From the NCBI RefSeq assembly GCF_022012415.1, contig NZ_JAKLTR010000014.1:172480-236479 (forward strand): a stretch of 64,000 bases of DNA. The letters run 5' to 3'. Under the pieces are notes generated by a model, which was given only the letters and a program-made list of their open reading frames with translations, searched no databases and was not told where the DNA came from. This document shows, one piece after another, positions 18,036-27,789 of the stretch (position 1 is the first letter of the stretch; each line of letters opens with the position of its first letter). The DNA is from Terrimonas ginsenosidimutans (lineage in GTDB: Bacteria; Bacteroidota; Bacteroidia; Chitinophagales; Chitinophagaceae). Position numbers and translations under genes: made by a program.

Positions 18036-20477
18036 TCAGCGATGATTGAATTTAATGGTCCATTTAACCTTCGGATCAGTGGCTTCCTTATCCGTCATCA
18101 CCCAAAGTGAATAATACTTTCCTTCGGCCCATGTATCCACAAAAGTATCATAGAACCAGCTTCCGGGATTTCCGCTTTGCCCGCCGGGATATACTCCATA
18201 AGCTTCGGTTTTCTCCGTAAGCTGCACGATCATCCTCCAGCTTGGACCAAAAGTCTTACGCGTGGCATTTACTATCTCAGAACCTCCGCCATTGGAAATA
18301 CCCTGTCTTGCAAAAGGCATGGCGCCCGTTCTGAGCAAATGATAAATAGTAAGACTGTTTGCATGCCCCCAATAGAGTTTGCCATCCGCATCAAGCTTCA
18401 GCAAGGCAGGTGCAGCCGCCTTGAAGCTGTTGGTAACAACGTCCGTGTTTGTTTCTATCCCGGGAGTGTTGATATTATCTGCGTATCGGAATGCGGAATC
18501 GCGGCCAAGCCATTCGATCAGTGTCGACTGATGAGGATACAGAGGATCTTTCACCCTGGCAAACTCATCGCTCCATACTTCTTTCATCAGAGAGTCCATC
18601 CACGCATCAAAGATGGTGGGGCCCTTCTCTCCTACATTGTTGACCAGGTTCCATGAAGTGAAAATACCCAGCAGTTTCTTTTCCTGCTCATTGAGTTTTG
18701 ATTGGTCAGTATACTTCAGCAAGGCAGATCGGAACATTGCCGCCTTCGTATTGTAGTTGTCATTCTGGAGCTTCATCATGTCTTCCGGGGTGATCTGCTG
18801 TAAAGTGTTAAGCTGATCATTGATGCGGATGCCACGATATACAGAGAAATCTCCCGGAACATAATAAGGATAAGAGCTATCAGCGCCCCGCTGGTTAGCA
18901 CTGCTTACAAAACCACGCTCAGGATTGAAGGTATGGGGGTTTTGCTCCTGCGGGATATATCCCTGCCAGGAATAGCTGTCGTCTTCTCCCGGCATCAGGT
19001 ACGCACCCTGGCGTTCCCAACGCAACGGCACTTTACCCTGTTGCCACAACGCGATATCACCTTTCTTGCTGGCGAATACAATGTTCTGAACAGGACATTC
19101 AAGGTATTTGATCGCAGCAGCGTAATCTTCATAACTTTTTGCACGATCAAGATGCCACCACATGAGGAGTTCGTTTGACTCATCATGCGCCTTCCAGCGG
19201 ATGGCTACCGCTTCACCACCAGACGACACATTCGTAAAGCTTTTATCATACATCACCGGGCCAAAATGGGTGTAGGCAACCGTATCAAGCACCGTAGCTC
19301 CTCCCCGCACTTTCACTTCTTCCACTTTTATCTTCGTATCCTTCCACTGGCCTTCAAACCAGTACTGTTTTTTTGAATCGTCTTTAAAACGGATCTTATA
19401 GAAATCCATTATATCGATACCGCCATTCGTAAATCCAAATGCAATGCTGTCATTGAATCCGATCACCACACCGGGTATGCCGGGGAATGACACTCCATAG
19501 GCATTGAATGAAGGCGTGTGCATTTGCAATTCATACCAGATGGATGGAAAGTTCAGATCAAGATGCGGATCATTGCACAGGATCGGTGCACCCGACTTTG
19601 TTTTGCTCCCACTTACCGCCCAGTTATTACTACCGATCCCGTCATTTGGTTTATCGGTTTGAAGGATGGTTAGGGAATCCACTTTTTTCAGGTAGACCGA
19701 ATCGGCACCTGCCGGCTTCAGCGCAAAGGAAGACGGCGTTTCGTAAAGCGTACCTTTGGGAATGATCGGGCTCAACGAATCCGATGCATAAGGAAAAAGC
19801 ATTTTGATCTCATCGTCGGTAAAAACAGACATCAGACTGGTGTACTGAAAGTCGTTGCCATAACCATACCCGGCCAGGGTTTTTGTGAGTTGCTTTACAA
19901 AAAGAGCTGTTTTGAGATTACTCCATCTTTCAGGTTTATAGTCGAGCAACTTGTATTCAACCGGGAGATCACTTTCCGTCAGGTTATCGATCCAGGCATT
20001 GACACCAGCGGTATATGCGCCTACAGCTTCGCGGGTTTGTTGATTGGCTTCAATTCCTTTGACCATGTTCTCTGCGGCAAAAACAAGTCCCATTCTTCGT
20101 TGTTCCCGATCGTAATCAATGGCTCGGTCGCCAATGATCTCACTGATCCGGCCTGCCGTTGCCATGGTCTGAAACTCCATCTGCCACAGACGGAATTTTG
20201 CATGCAGGTATCCCTGGATGAAATATGCATCATTATCATTATCGGAGAAGAGATGCGGCACAAGGCGTTCATCGAAATATACATTCGCCCTGCCTTTCAG
20301 CTCGGGAAAACTCAGCTCTGCGGAAAAATCTTTGTCAATGGGCTCAGCATTTTGCCAGAAACCCTGTTGCGGACTGAGGAATTTACCAAACGGTGGCGCA
20401 GGCCCCCATTTCATGTTAAGGGCGATCACAAGCCCGATCGTAATAATAAAAGATATGGCAAAGGGAATGATTCTCAT
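18036..20477 (-). CDS. Penicillin acylase family (S45) N-terminal nucleophile hydrolase
   Basis: 813 residues from the ATG at 20477 (MRIIPFAISF), with an N-terminal signal or membrane segment. The catalytic Ser283 lies in IGSNNWAVSG, where autoproteolysis frees the N-terminal nucleophile and divides the chain into alpha and beta subunits. Downstream NDPHLDLNFPSIWYE and the Asn/Arg-rich segments fit the S45 family. Members cleave penicillins, acyl-homoserine lactones or other N-acyl amides; the substrate here cannot be told. Confidence 0.92.
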   Translation of the reverse strand: MRIIPFAISFIITIGLVIALNMKWGPAPPFGKFLSPQQGFWQNAEPIDKDFSAELSFPELKGRANVYFDERLVPHLFSDNDNDAYFIQGYLHAKFRLWQMEFQTMATAGRISEIIGDRAIDYDREQRRMGLVFAAENMVKGIEANQQTREAVGAYTAGVNAWIDNLTESDLPVEYKLLDYKPERWSNLKTALFVKQLTKTLAGYGYGNDFQYTSLMSVFTDDEIKMLFPYASDSLSPIIPKGTLYETPSSFALKPAGADSVYLKKVDSLTILQTDKPNDGIGSNNWAVSGSKTKSGAPILCNDPHLDLNFPSIWYELQMHTPSFNAYGVSFPGIPGVVIGFNDSIAFGFTNGGIDIMDFYKIRFKDDSKKQYWFEGQWKDTKIKVEEVKVRGGATVLDTVAYTHFGPVMYDKSFTNVSSGGEAVAIRWKAHDESNELLMWWHLDRAKSYEDYAAAIKYLECPVQNIVFASKKGDIALWQQGKVPLRWERQGAYLMPGEDDSYSWQGYIPQEQNPHTFNPERGFVSSANQRGADSSYPYYVPGDFSVYRGIRINDQLNTLQQITPEDMMKLQNDNYNTKAAMFRSALLKYTDQSKLNEQEKKLLGIFTSWNLVNNVGEKGPTIFDAWMDSLMKEVWSDEFARVKDPLYPHQSTLIEWLGRDSAFRYADNINTPGIETNTDVVTNSFKAAAPALLKLDADGKLYWGHANSLTIYHLLRTGAMPFARQGISNGGGSEIVNATRKTFGPSWRMIVQLTEKTEAYGVYPGGQSGNPGSWFYDTFVDTWAEGKYYSLWVMTDKEATDPKVKWTIKFNHR

Positions 20478-20585
20478 AGATGATGAATGTATGCGAAAGG
20501 TAAACAAAAGAAAACAGAAAAGAAAGCACACGGGATTTCGTGAAATCGGGGGCATTTCGCGCCATTTTCGTCAACGGCAGCTCAG

Positions 20586-20943
20586 TATGGCGTAGAAGTA
20601 TCGCAAAGGACGCCAAGTTACCGCAACGGGCGCTAAGAAATCAGTCGTTCTCCGGAAACATCATTGCGTTCTCTGCGGTCCTCTGCGTTCATTGCGATAC
20701 TGCTATGGCGTAGAAGTATCGCAAAGGACGCTAAGTTACCGCAACGGGCGCTAAGAAATCAGTCGTTCTCCGGAAACATCATTGCGTTCTCTGCGGTCCT
20801 CTGCGTTCATTGCGATACTGCTATGGCGTAGAAGTATCGCAAAGGCCGCCAAGTTACCGCAACGGGCGCTAAGTGATCAGTCATTCTCCGGAAACATCAT
20901 TGCGTTCTCTGCGGTCCTCTGCGTTCATTGCGATACTCCTACG
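20586..20943. repeat. Family D hairpin in three tandem 118-bp copies (D1)
   Basis: Three head-to-tail units start at 20586, 20704 and 20822 (TATGGCGTAGAAGTATCGCA) at an exact 118-bp period. Units 1 and 2 differ at one position by eye, unit 3 at several. Each is an imperfect hairpin (GTATCGCAAAGG... / ...CATTGCGATAC). The last copy ends with the family's usual CTCCTACGCCAGTC, about 40 bp from the stop of the next gene. The array fills most of the 500-bp gap between 20477 and 20982. Confidence 0.92.
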
Positions 20944-20981
20944 CCAGTCAAACCATAAGACACAGCACCAGAACCCGCAGA

Positions 20982-22127
20982 TCATTGAATGATCTCAAAC
21001 AGCAGGAACTGGCTCCTTTCATTCTTATTGAAATTATCGTCCACTACAAAGATCAGCGTGGAGTTCCCATTTGGCAGTTTTGGGCCAACGGTAACTCCCT
21101 CCACATTGTAGATCGGAATGCCGAGATCATCCATATTAACAAGCAATTTTTTACTGATGATCTTCGGATTGACCGCAGTACTGATCTTCTCCACCGAAGA
21201 AACATCCTGCGCATTGGTCAGATCAGCAAGATAAACGCGGATATTACAGAAAACTCTTCCGGTTGACCACGCTCTTTCGATCACGATCAGCTTATTGCCC
21301 CCGGCATAAAGGATATCCGAGATCCCATTGATCTTAAAAGCTCCCGGCGGGGTGGAAGGGTAAGGAACAGGGTCTACCTGATAAACATATTCTGCAATCT
21401 CCTGCCGTGTGTTCCTGTCAAATTTAAAGATGCGGACAAATGCGGTAGAGTCTCCATTACCAGCTTTGGGACCATCGTCATACAGTGCGTCTTCAAGGCT
21501 TACAAAAAGATGTTTGTAGTTTTCATCGAAGGCCAGTCCTTCCAGTACACTGTTATGCCTGGGTCCTTTTTCTTCTGCGCGGATCCTGAGCTTTGCAGGC
21601 AGAAAGAAACTGTCTTTATAACGGCCATTACGATCCATGATCACGATATCGGGATCCTGTAATAACATAGTATCTGGAGTGATCTGGCGCTGACCTTCAC
21701 TGCTTCTCACCAATTCATCCCGCGAAGCATCATAACGCATGGCCTCGAGATCGGCGGAGTGGATCCTGTCTTTGCGGATATCGGGATAGGCCTGGCCATT
21801 AGGGTCAAGAATTGTTGTGACATTTGTTACAATGACTGAATCGATCCCTTTTTCACTGAGCGGGATCCGCATTGTGTAGAACCGGGTGGGATTGAGTGCT
21901 GAAGGGTCATCACAAACCATGTAATAGAGATCACGCTTCGGATCATAATCGATACCAGACAGTCCACCTACAGTTGTATGATCAAACACCAAAGCATTAG
22001 GAAGGATGAACTGGTTTACAAAACGGAGCTTTGTTACATCCGGATCTTTAATGATCCTGGCACCGGGCTTGCAACCGGAGACGAACCCGAGGCAGATCAT
22101 TACGATCAGAAAGCCGTTATATCGCAT
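20982..22127 (-). CDS. Esterase-like activity of phytase family lipoprotein
   Basis: 381 residues with lipobox GFVSGC (Cys19). The beta-propeller-like body has GGLSGIDYDPKRDLYYMVCDD, HSADLEAMRYD, NSVLEGLAFDENYKHLFVSLEDALYDDG and NVEGVTVGPKLPNG, the motifs of the esterase-like phytase domain family. It is probably an extracytoplasmic hydrolase; the reaction is not established. Family D hairpins follow its stop codon. Confidence 0.85.
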   Translation of the reverse strand: MRYNGFLIVMICLGFVSGCKPGARIIKDPDVTKLRFVNQFILPNALVFDHTTVGGLSGIDYDPKRDLYYMVCDDPSALNPTRFYTMRIPLSEKGIDSVIVTNVTTILDPNGQAYPDIRKDRIHSADLEAMRYDASRDELVRSSEGQRQITPDTMLLQDPDIVIMDRNGRYKDSFFLPAKLRIRAEEKGPRHNSVLEGLAFDENYKHLFVSLEDALYDDGPKAGNGDSTAFVRIFKFDRNTRQEIAEYVYQVDPVPYPSTPPGAFKINGISDILYAGGNKLIVIERAWSTGRVFCNIRVYLADLTNAQDVSSVEKISTAVNPKIISKKLLVNMDDLGIPIYNVEGVTVGPKLPNGNSTLIFVVDDNFNKNERSQFLLFEIIQ

Positions 22128-22240
22128 ACAGGTAATTTGTATGCAAATCTAGGGCTAAGAGAGGAAGAGGGAAAGCAGGAAAAAGAGGTTTTTTAGCAGG
22201 GTATGTTGGTGGAGTGCTTATGTTTGTTGAATTATAAAAG

Positions 22241-23161
22241 ATGACGGGTGTAATGAAAGAAATTATTGGGTATATAAAGGGATTCGCAAGGGAGGTTGAT
22301 AAAACCGTGTTGATATTTTCGTCAGTGTTCATTGCGTTGATGGTGGGGTTGAATTATGGGGCATCCCTGGAGAAAAGGTTGGTGAGCAGTGATGTGCTGC
22401 CTTATTCACAACTGACCGGCCGGGTGATCATGTTTGGGATCTGTTTCGGTGTGCCATATCTGATCCTGTCGTTCAGGAAAAAGATAAAGTTTCCGGCAGC
22501 GTTGCTTTGTTGTTTGGTTATCGCACCATGCTTATTTGCCCTGAAGGCGGGCATTGACCTTGAATGGAGCATCAGCCGCGATCATGAATGGAATATTTTC
22601 TGGAATGAAATTCTTTACTGGCCGGTGAGAACGGTGGGCATGAGCCTGCTTCTGTTTGCCTGCTGGAAGGTTTTTAACCGTCAACGGGACAACTATGGCC
22701 TCTCTGCAAAAGATCTGCACTGGAAGCCATACTGGATGATGTTGGTTTTCATGGTCCCATTGATCGCAATTGCGTCCACACAACCGGATTTTCTGCATAC
22801 TTATCCCAAGCTGAAAAATATTCTGCCGCTTCCTGGGGATGCGTCACCGGGATGGTATTACAAGTTATTGTATGAGCTGGCTTATGGCAGTGATTTCTTT
22901 TCGATCGAACTCTTCTTTCGTGGCTTCCTGGTGATCGGTTTTGCGAAATGGGTGGGAAAAGATGCGATCATACCAATGGCATGCTTTTACTGCAGTATCC
23001 ATTTCGGAAAGCCTTTAGGAGAGTGCATCAGCTCCTATTTCGGCGGATTGTTACTGGGAATTGTCTCCTATCATACCCGATCGATCTATGGCGGGCTGAT
23101 GGTCCATTTGGGAATTGCGTGGCTGATGGAGGTTGGAGCGGTGATTGGTGGAGGGGGTTGA
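22241..23161 (+). CDS. CPBP-type intramembrane protease homologue
   Basis: 306 residues with several membrane helices. The C-terminal half has the CPBP/Abi arrangement: a glutamate-containing IELFFRG (E223, R227), histidine in CFYCSIHFGKP (H254) and histidine in GGLMVHLGIAW (H289). The usual motif is EExxxR; here the first Glu is Ile, so catalysis may be altered, though related members vary. A TATGTTTG box at 22219-22226 could serve as a -7 element. The last codons merge into a family B arm. Confidence 0.75.
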   Translation: MTGVMKEIIGYIKGFAREVDKTVLIFSSVFIALMVGLNYGASLEKRLVSSDVLPYSQLTGRVIMFGICFGVPYLILSFRKKIKFPAALLCCLVIAPCLFALKAGIDLEWSISRDHEWNIFWNEILYWPVRTVGMSLLLFACWKVFNRQRDNYGLSAKDLHWKPYWMMLVFMVPLIAIASTQPDFLHTYPKLKNILPLPGDASPGWYYKLLYELAYGSDFFSIELFFRGFLVIGFAKWVGKDAIIPMACFYCSIHFGKPLGECISSYFGGLLLGIVSYHTRSIYGGLMVHLGIAWLMEVGAVIGGGG

Positions 23162-23218
23162 GAGGTTTGGAGGGTTTGGGGCGTTCCAGGGGTTTCAAAC
23201 CATCCCGGCCTCCTTCTC
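23150..23218. repeat. Family B single arm (B2)
   Basis: Iterated GAGAGGTTTGGAGGGTTTGG words begin inside the last codons of the CPBP gene and run up to the 3' end of rnpB. A short inverted stretch (TTTCAAACCATCCCGGCCTC) closes it. Confidence 0.6.
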
Positions 23219-23228
23219 TAAAAAAACT

Positions 23229-23632
23229 TGCTACCGGTCTGTAAGCCGGATTCTGTTTCCACCTTTCGGTGAATGGTTATCATTTATCTGTCCTGCCGGT
23301 TACCCGGCGGATCAATCTGCCTACCCTCCATCGGACCCCGGCCGAAAAGCCGGGGCTCAGGCGAGCCGCCTTCAGCCGATGGTATACGTGGCATTTCAGC
23401 ATGCAAGGTTTACCCCCTATGCCTGTTGCCAGGCATAGTCGTGAGCTCTTACCTCACGTTTTCACCATCACCCCGGGCAAGACCCGGGGCTGTAATTTTC
23501 TGTGGCACTTTCTGTTATCGAATCCCGGGTTTTTGACCCGGAACCCGATACCCGGCTCTTCACCGGTGCATTGCCCTGCGCTGTCCAGACTTTCCTCCCC
23601 GCAAAACGGAGCGATAACCCAACCGGTAGCAA
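23229..23632 (-). ncRNA. rnpB: RNase P RNA (bacterial type A)
   Basis: About 404 nt on the minus strand. The ends form an 11-bp P1 helix (TTGCTACCGGT at the 5' end, ACCGGTAGCAA at the 3' end). Near the 5' end is GAGGAAAGTCTGGACAGCGC (conserved region I), in the middle GGGGGTAAACCTTGC, and near the 3' end ACAGAATCCGGCTTACAG (conserved region V). It is the catalytic RNA that trims tRNA 5' ends. It lies convergently behind the CPBP gene, with the Smr-domain gene about 80 bp upstream on the same strand. Confidence 0.96.
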
Positions 23633-23711
23633 TAAGTTTAAGCGGCAAATTTACAGGAAATAACGCAGGGTGGCGTAAGAGTATTAATATACGCCAAACG
23701 CCCATCAAGCA

Positions 23712-24734
23712 CTACTTAAAGAAGATCTCCGTCGCTCCGTAACCGAATCTCGCATCATATTGATTGACGAACGATTTGACCTCCCTTTTCAAACGCAAAA
23801 TATCATGCAGCTCATCTCTAAGCTTGCCTTTACCAACGCCATGGATCACGATCAGAGTAGGCTGATGATGCGCCAGTGCCAGTTCGTAATACTTTTCGAA
23901 AGTCTTCAACTGAATACTCAGGATCTCATAATTGCTGAGATGTTCCCAGTCGTCAGTCAGTTTTTCGATATGAAGATCCACGACGCTGCGTGCTGGTTCC
24001 AGGTGCTGACGCGCCTCTTTTGCATTGTAGATCTTAAACCCGGCGGCAGCCAGTTTCCCGAGCTCCAGCCGGTCGGGTTCCACTGCCCTGTCTGGATATT
24101 TCTCAAACAACCGGTAAGAGAAATGCGCCTGGTTCTTTTTCTTCAGTTCTTCGATCTTACCGAAGATCTGTTTTGCCCTGAGTTTGAGTGATGTTTCAAA
24201 ATGCTCCGCCTTTCCTTTCTGTGGTTGCACCAGCGAAAAATCAAAATCAAATGCGGGGTTATCATTCATGTCCTCGAACGGCACATCATGGATATAGAAA
24301 TCCTGGAAGGGCTGAACGGAATTTTTCAGTTCAAAGTCCGGTTCGCCAAAGTAATTCAGCTTGTATACAAATTCAAGGGCAACAGATGTTCTGTTGATCA
24401 GGTGGATCTTGAGTTCTTCCACCACTTCATCACCAAATTCATCGGTATCCATTACAGGGAGGAATGTGAGCCATACGCCATCTTCCGTACGGTCTTTGGC
24501 GGGCACTATTTTTTCTTTTTTTATTTCATCAACAAAACGCTTCTGTTTTGGTGCGGGGATCTTTCGTTGTTCAGTAAACCGTTTGAAATATGGAAAATCG
24601 ATCTGGTCCATATACGCGGGAAAACGTACGCCGCGCACTTCTACCAGTACCATTTTGTCATTAATGATCTCCACTACCCTTCCTTCTTCATTTGAATGAA
24701 GAACCAGGATCTGATCGCCTACTTCGTATTTCAT
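23712..24734 (-). CDS. DUF2027-like protein with C-terminal Smr domain
   Basis: 340 residues. The N-terminus begins MKYEVGDQILVLHSNEEGRVVEI, a small beta-barrel-like region typical of DUF2027 proteins in Bacteroidota, followed by a central segment unique to this group. The last ~85 residues are an Smr (small MutS-related) domain with VVDLHIEKL and VIHGVGKGKLRDEL, where Smr proteins carry nuclease activity. A DNA or RNA processing role is likely but unproven. The ATG is preceded by TAATTTTGCGCC, so the transcript may be leaderless. Confidence 0.85.
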   Translation of the reverse strand: MKYEVGDQILVLHSNEEGRVVEIINDKMVLVEVRGVRFPAYMDQIDFPYFKRFTEQRKIPAPKQKRFVDEIKKEKIVPAKDRTEDGVWLTFLPVMDTDEFGDEVVEELKIHLINRTSVALEFVYKLNYFGEPDFELKNSVQPFQDFYIHDVPFEDMNDNPAFDFDFSLVQPQKGKAEHFETSLKLRAKQIFGKIEELKKKNQAHFSYRLFEKYPDRAVEPDRLELGKLAAAGFKIYNAKEARQHLEPARSVVDLHIEKLTDDWEHLSNYEILSIQLKTFEKYYELALAHHQPTLIVIHGVGKGKLRDELHDILRLKREVKSFVNQYDARFGYGATEIFFK

Positions 24735-24738
24735 GGCG

Positions 24739-24746
24739 CAAAATTA
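24739..24746 (-). promoter_or_regulatory. -7 box (TAATTTTG) for the Smr gene
   Basis: TAATTTTG on the minus strand ends 4 bases before the ATG. A TTG lies about 18 bases further upstream as a possible -33. Both fit the Bacteroidota primary-sigma consensus. Confidence 0.5.
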
Positions 24747-24770
24747 CGCAAAAACTCTGCGAGCGGCAAG

Positions 24771-26531
24771 CTACTTCTTCTCTGCCGTGGCCAGTTTACT
24801 TTTATTGATACCATACAGGAAATAGATCACGAGGCCCAGGGCCAACCAGCCGAGGAACCAGGCCCAGTTTGCCTTGGTCATCCCCGTAAGCAGGTACAAA
24901 CAGGTGGTTACGCCCATCACCGGGATCAGTGAGTATTTTTTTATCATGGAGAGAATGCTCAGCAGGATACAGATGGCCCAGAACACGATCACGGAGATGT
25001 TTGGTGTTGCCAGGTCCATAAAGGAAACCTTTCCTTCATTGTAGTCTGCATTTCCGGAGAAATCAAAATTAAACGCATCAGAGAAATAGGTTCCGCCGTA
25101 TTTCGCAAACAGGAAGATCGCCACGGCAATGATCAGCGGATAGGTAAATTGCGCATTGATATAAGGCATATTGAAACGACCCGGTTGCTTTTCTCTTCTG
25201 GGGATCAGCAATACACCGCCGCAGACCAGTACAAACGCAAACAGCGTGGCGATACTGGTAAAGTCGATCACGAACGACTTATCCGTGAATATGATGGGAA
25301 GTCCCACGACGATCCCCGTCACGATCGTTGCGAAAGAAGGCGTTTTATATTTTGGATGTATTTTCTGGAATACGGAAGGCAGCAGCCCATCGCGGCTCAT
25401 ACTCATCCAGATCCTTGGCTGCCCCATCTGGAATACGAGCAAAACGCTTGTCATCGCAACCACGGCACAGATAGAAACGAGCAATTGCATCCAGCCTACA
25501 TTCAGATTCTGTTCTTCAAAGATAAACGCCAGCGGATCACCCACTCCAGCGAAGTTTTTGAAATGAACGGCACCGGTCAATACCAACGATAAAAGGATAT
25601 AAACCGTTGTACAGATCACGAGGGAAAGGATCATTCCCCGGGGAAGATCCCGCTGCGGGTTCTTACTTTCTTCAGCAAGTACACTCACCGCATCAAAGCC
25701 GATATAGGCAAAGAACACACCGCTCACTGCGGCCATCACACCGCTGAAACCATTTGGCATGAACGATTTGACACCTGCATCATTGGCGGGAGTCCAGTTA
25801 AAGCTCAGGCCATTTGAAAACACCAGCGCACCACCAACAATGATCACCAGCGCTACGATCGCCAGTTTCAGGATCACCATAGCATTGCTGAAATTGCGGC
25901 TTTCTTTGATCCCCCGGAACACCAGGTACGTGATCAGGAGGTTGATCACCAGCGCCGGCAGATCGACAATGAAACGCAGGCTGCCCAGCATCGGCGCCGT
26001 ATTCCAGGCCTTCACGAGATCACTTGACGGATCCGCGCCGGCTTCCACAGCCTTTTGTGCTTCCCTGTAGCTGGTACACAGATAGTCAGGAATATGAATA
26101 TTTACTTTATGCAAAAAAGAAGTGAAGTAATCGCTCCAGCTAAAAGACACATAAACGTTGCCGATAGAATATTCCATGATCAACGCCCAGCCAATGATCC
26201 AGGCAAACAATTCCCCAAAGCTCGCATACGAATACGTATAGGCACTTCCCGCCACCGGGATCCTGCTGGCAAATTCAGAATAGCAAAAAGCGGTGAACGC
26301 ACAAGCGATACCGGTAATGATGAACAATACCACCACGCCCGGCCCCCCCTTGAATACGGCATCACCAAGGCTGCTGAAGCTACCCGCTCCGATGATCGCC
26401 GCAATACCAAAAAAGGTAAGGTCCTTTACTGTCAGTACCCGTTTAAGGCTACCCCCGCCACCATGTGCATCATCTGCTCCTTCTGCTAAAATTGATTCAA
26501 TCTTCTTCTTCCGGAACAATGAGTTTGCCAT
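24771..26531 (-). CDS. APC-family amino-acid permease
   Basis: 586 residues from ATG 26531 (MANSLFRKKK); the longer upstream frame reads through family A repeat. About 13-15 membrane helices. The first carries FFGIAAIIGAGSFSSLG, the GxGxF-type substrate-binding loop of the APC superfamily, with PVAGSAYTYSYASFGEL following. The C-terminal part resembles cationic amino-acid transporters such as YfnA/CAT. Inner-membrane importer or exchanger; the substrate cannot be fixed from sequence. Confidence 0.88.
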   Translation of the reverse strand: MANSLFRKKKIESILAEGADDAHGGGGSLKRVLTVKDLTFFGIAAIIGAGSFSSLGDAVFKGGPGVVVLFIITGIACAFTAFCYSEFASRIPVAGSAYTYSYASFGELFAWIIGWALIMEYSIGNVYVSFSWSDYFTSFLHKVNIHIPDYLCTSYREAQKAVEAGADPSSDLVKAWNTAPMLGSLRFIVDLPALVINLLITYLVFRGIKESRNFSNAMVILKLAIVALVIIVGGALVFSNGLSFNWTPANDAGVKSFMPNGFSGVMAAVSGVFFAYIGFDAVSVLAEESKNPQRDLPRGMILSLVICTTVYILLSLVLTGAVHFKNFAGVGDPLAFIFEEQNLNVGWMQLLVSICAVVAMTSVLLVFQMGQPRIWMSMSRDGLLPSVFQKIHPKYKTPSFATIVTGIVVGLPIIFTDKSFVIDFTSIATLFAFVLVCGGVLLIPRREKQPGRFNMPYINAQFTYPLIIAVAIFLFAKYGGTYFSDAFNFDFSGNADYNEGKVSFMDLATPNISVIVFWAICILLSILSMIKKYSLIPVMGVTTCLYLLTGMTKANWAWFLGWLALGLVIYFLYGINKSKLATAEKK

Positions 26532-26592
26532 TCGCGAGTAGTTTTGTTTGAAGGGTTCAAAATAGGGAAAAAAACTGAAACAGAGGGGCAGA

Positions 26593-26774
26593 TCGTTGTC
26601 CGTTGTCCGTTGACCGTTGACCGTTGTCCGTTGTCCGGAGAAACGATGGCCGATGTCCTTCGATCGAATAGTCACGAATAAGTAATGCCCTGTGCCATTC
26701 ACCCGGAACCTTGCTTACTTTTATGCAGCCGGACAACGGTCAACGGACAACGGACAACGGTGAACGGACAACGA
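26593..26774. repeat. Family A quasi-palindrome (A3)
   Basis: Left arm 26593-26638 (CGTTGTCCGTTGTCCGTTGA) and right arm 26729-26774 (CCGGACAACGGTCAACGGAC) surround about 90 bp without a hairpin. The right arm ends 4 bp from the polyprenyl synthase stop; the left arm starts 62 bp before the permease ATG. Confidence 0.85.
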
Positions 26775-26777
26775 TCC

Positions 26778-27743
26778 TCAATATTCCCGTTGCACCAGAA
26801 AATGCGCAAGTTCCTTCAACGGTTCTTTTCTTCGCGCGAGCACGGCGATGTCTTCGAGATGAGCAAAGGCTTCGTCGAGGAATTTATTTTTTAGTTGCAG
26901 CGCCCAGTCGTCCACTTTACAGTCGCGGAAGAGTTGAAGGACTTTTTCCACTTTACCGGGTTCATTGGTTTGGAGAAGGCGGTGAAGTTCGGTCAGTTGG
27001 GCCCCCTGGGCTGTTTCGAGGGCGTGAATGAGCAGGAAGGTTTTTTTATTGGCGAGAATATCCCCACCAACCTGTTTACCGAATTTGAGGGGATCACCGA
27101 AGGCATCGAGGTAATCATCCTGCACCTGGAAAGCGAGGCCGAGTTTTCTGCCAAACTCATAGATAAGCTGCTGGTTGCGTTCGCCGGCACCGCCGAGGAT
27201 CGCCCCCATTTTTAAACTGGCCGCAATGAGAACGGATGTTTTTAGCTCGATCATGTGCAGGTAAGCATCGAGGGCTACGCTTTCCTGTGTTTCGAAATCC
27301 ATATCAAGCTGTTGTCCTTCGCACACTTCGCGGGCCGTTGTATTGAACAGTTGTAAGATCTGAGGCAGAAATGCCGGCTGTATTTTATTGAGCTGCTCAT
27401 AAGCGGCTACCAGCATTACGTCGCCGGAAAGAATGGCGGTGCTTTCGCCATATTTAGTATGTATGGTTTGAAATCCGCGTCTGAGCGGAGCTTTGTCCAT
27501 GATATCGTCATGGATGAGCGTGAAATTATGGAACAGTTCGACGGCATTGGCTACGTTCCAGGCGTTGGGGCTGATATCTTCAAAGAGTTCATTGCCCATC
27601 AGGCAGAGAACAGGGCGCACGCGCTTCCCTCCCATCTGGAGAAAGTAGACATTGGGTTCGTAAAGTGTTGCCGGGGTTTCAGGGAAATGAGGCTGATTGA
27701 AATAGGTGGCAAACTGGCCGGATAACTGTTCAAAGGAATGCAT
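26778..27743 (-). CDS. Polyprenyl (isoprenyl) diphosphate synthase
   Basis: 321 residues of the trans-isoprenyl diphosphate synthase fold. First aspartate motif DDIMD at 79-83 (in LIHDDIMDKAPLRRG) and second DDYLD at 209-213 (in FQVQDDYLDAFGD). Phe74, five residues before the first motif, hints at a shorter product (C15-C20), but chain length cannot be settled. It supplies prenyl diphosphates for quinones or carotenoids. A TATCTTCG box lies 4 bp before the ATG. A long family D hairpin separates it from rnr. Confidence 0.92.
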   Translation of the reverse strand: MHSFEQLSGQFATYFNQPHFPETPATLYEPNVYFLQMGGKRVRPVLCLMGNELFEDISPNAWNVANAVELFHNFTLIHDDIMDKAPLRRGFQTIHTKYGESTAILSGDVMLVAAYEQLNKIQPAFLPQILQLFNTTAREVCEGQQLDMDFETQESVALDAYLHMIELKTSVLIAASLKMGAILGGAGERNQQLIYEFGRKLGLAFQVQDDYLDAFGDPLKFGKQVGGDILANKKTFLLIHALETAQGAQLTELHRLLQTNEPGKVEKVLQLFRDCKVDDWALQLKNKFLDEAFAHLEDIAVLARRKEPLKELAHFLVQREY

Positions 27744-27789
27744 GGCGCGAAGATACAGATATCCGGATTTGTTGGATGCGGTTTTGATC

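Noticed and set aside
20586..20943. CRISPR array in the 118-bp repeats
   Set aside because: Units are contiguous with no unique spacers. They are tandem hairpins.
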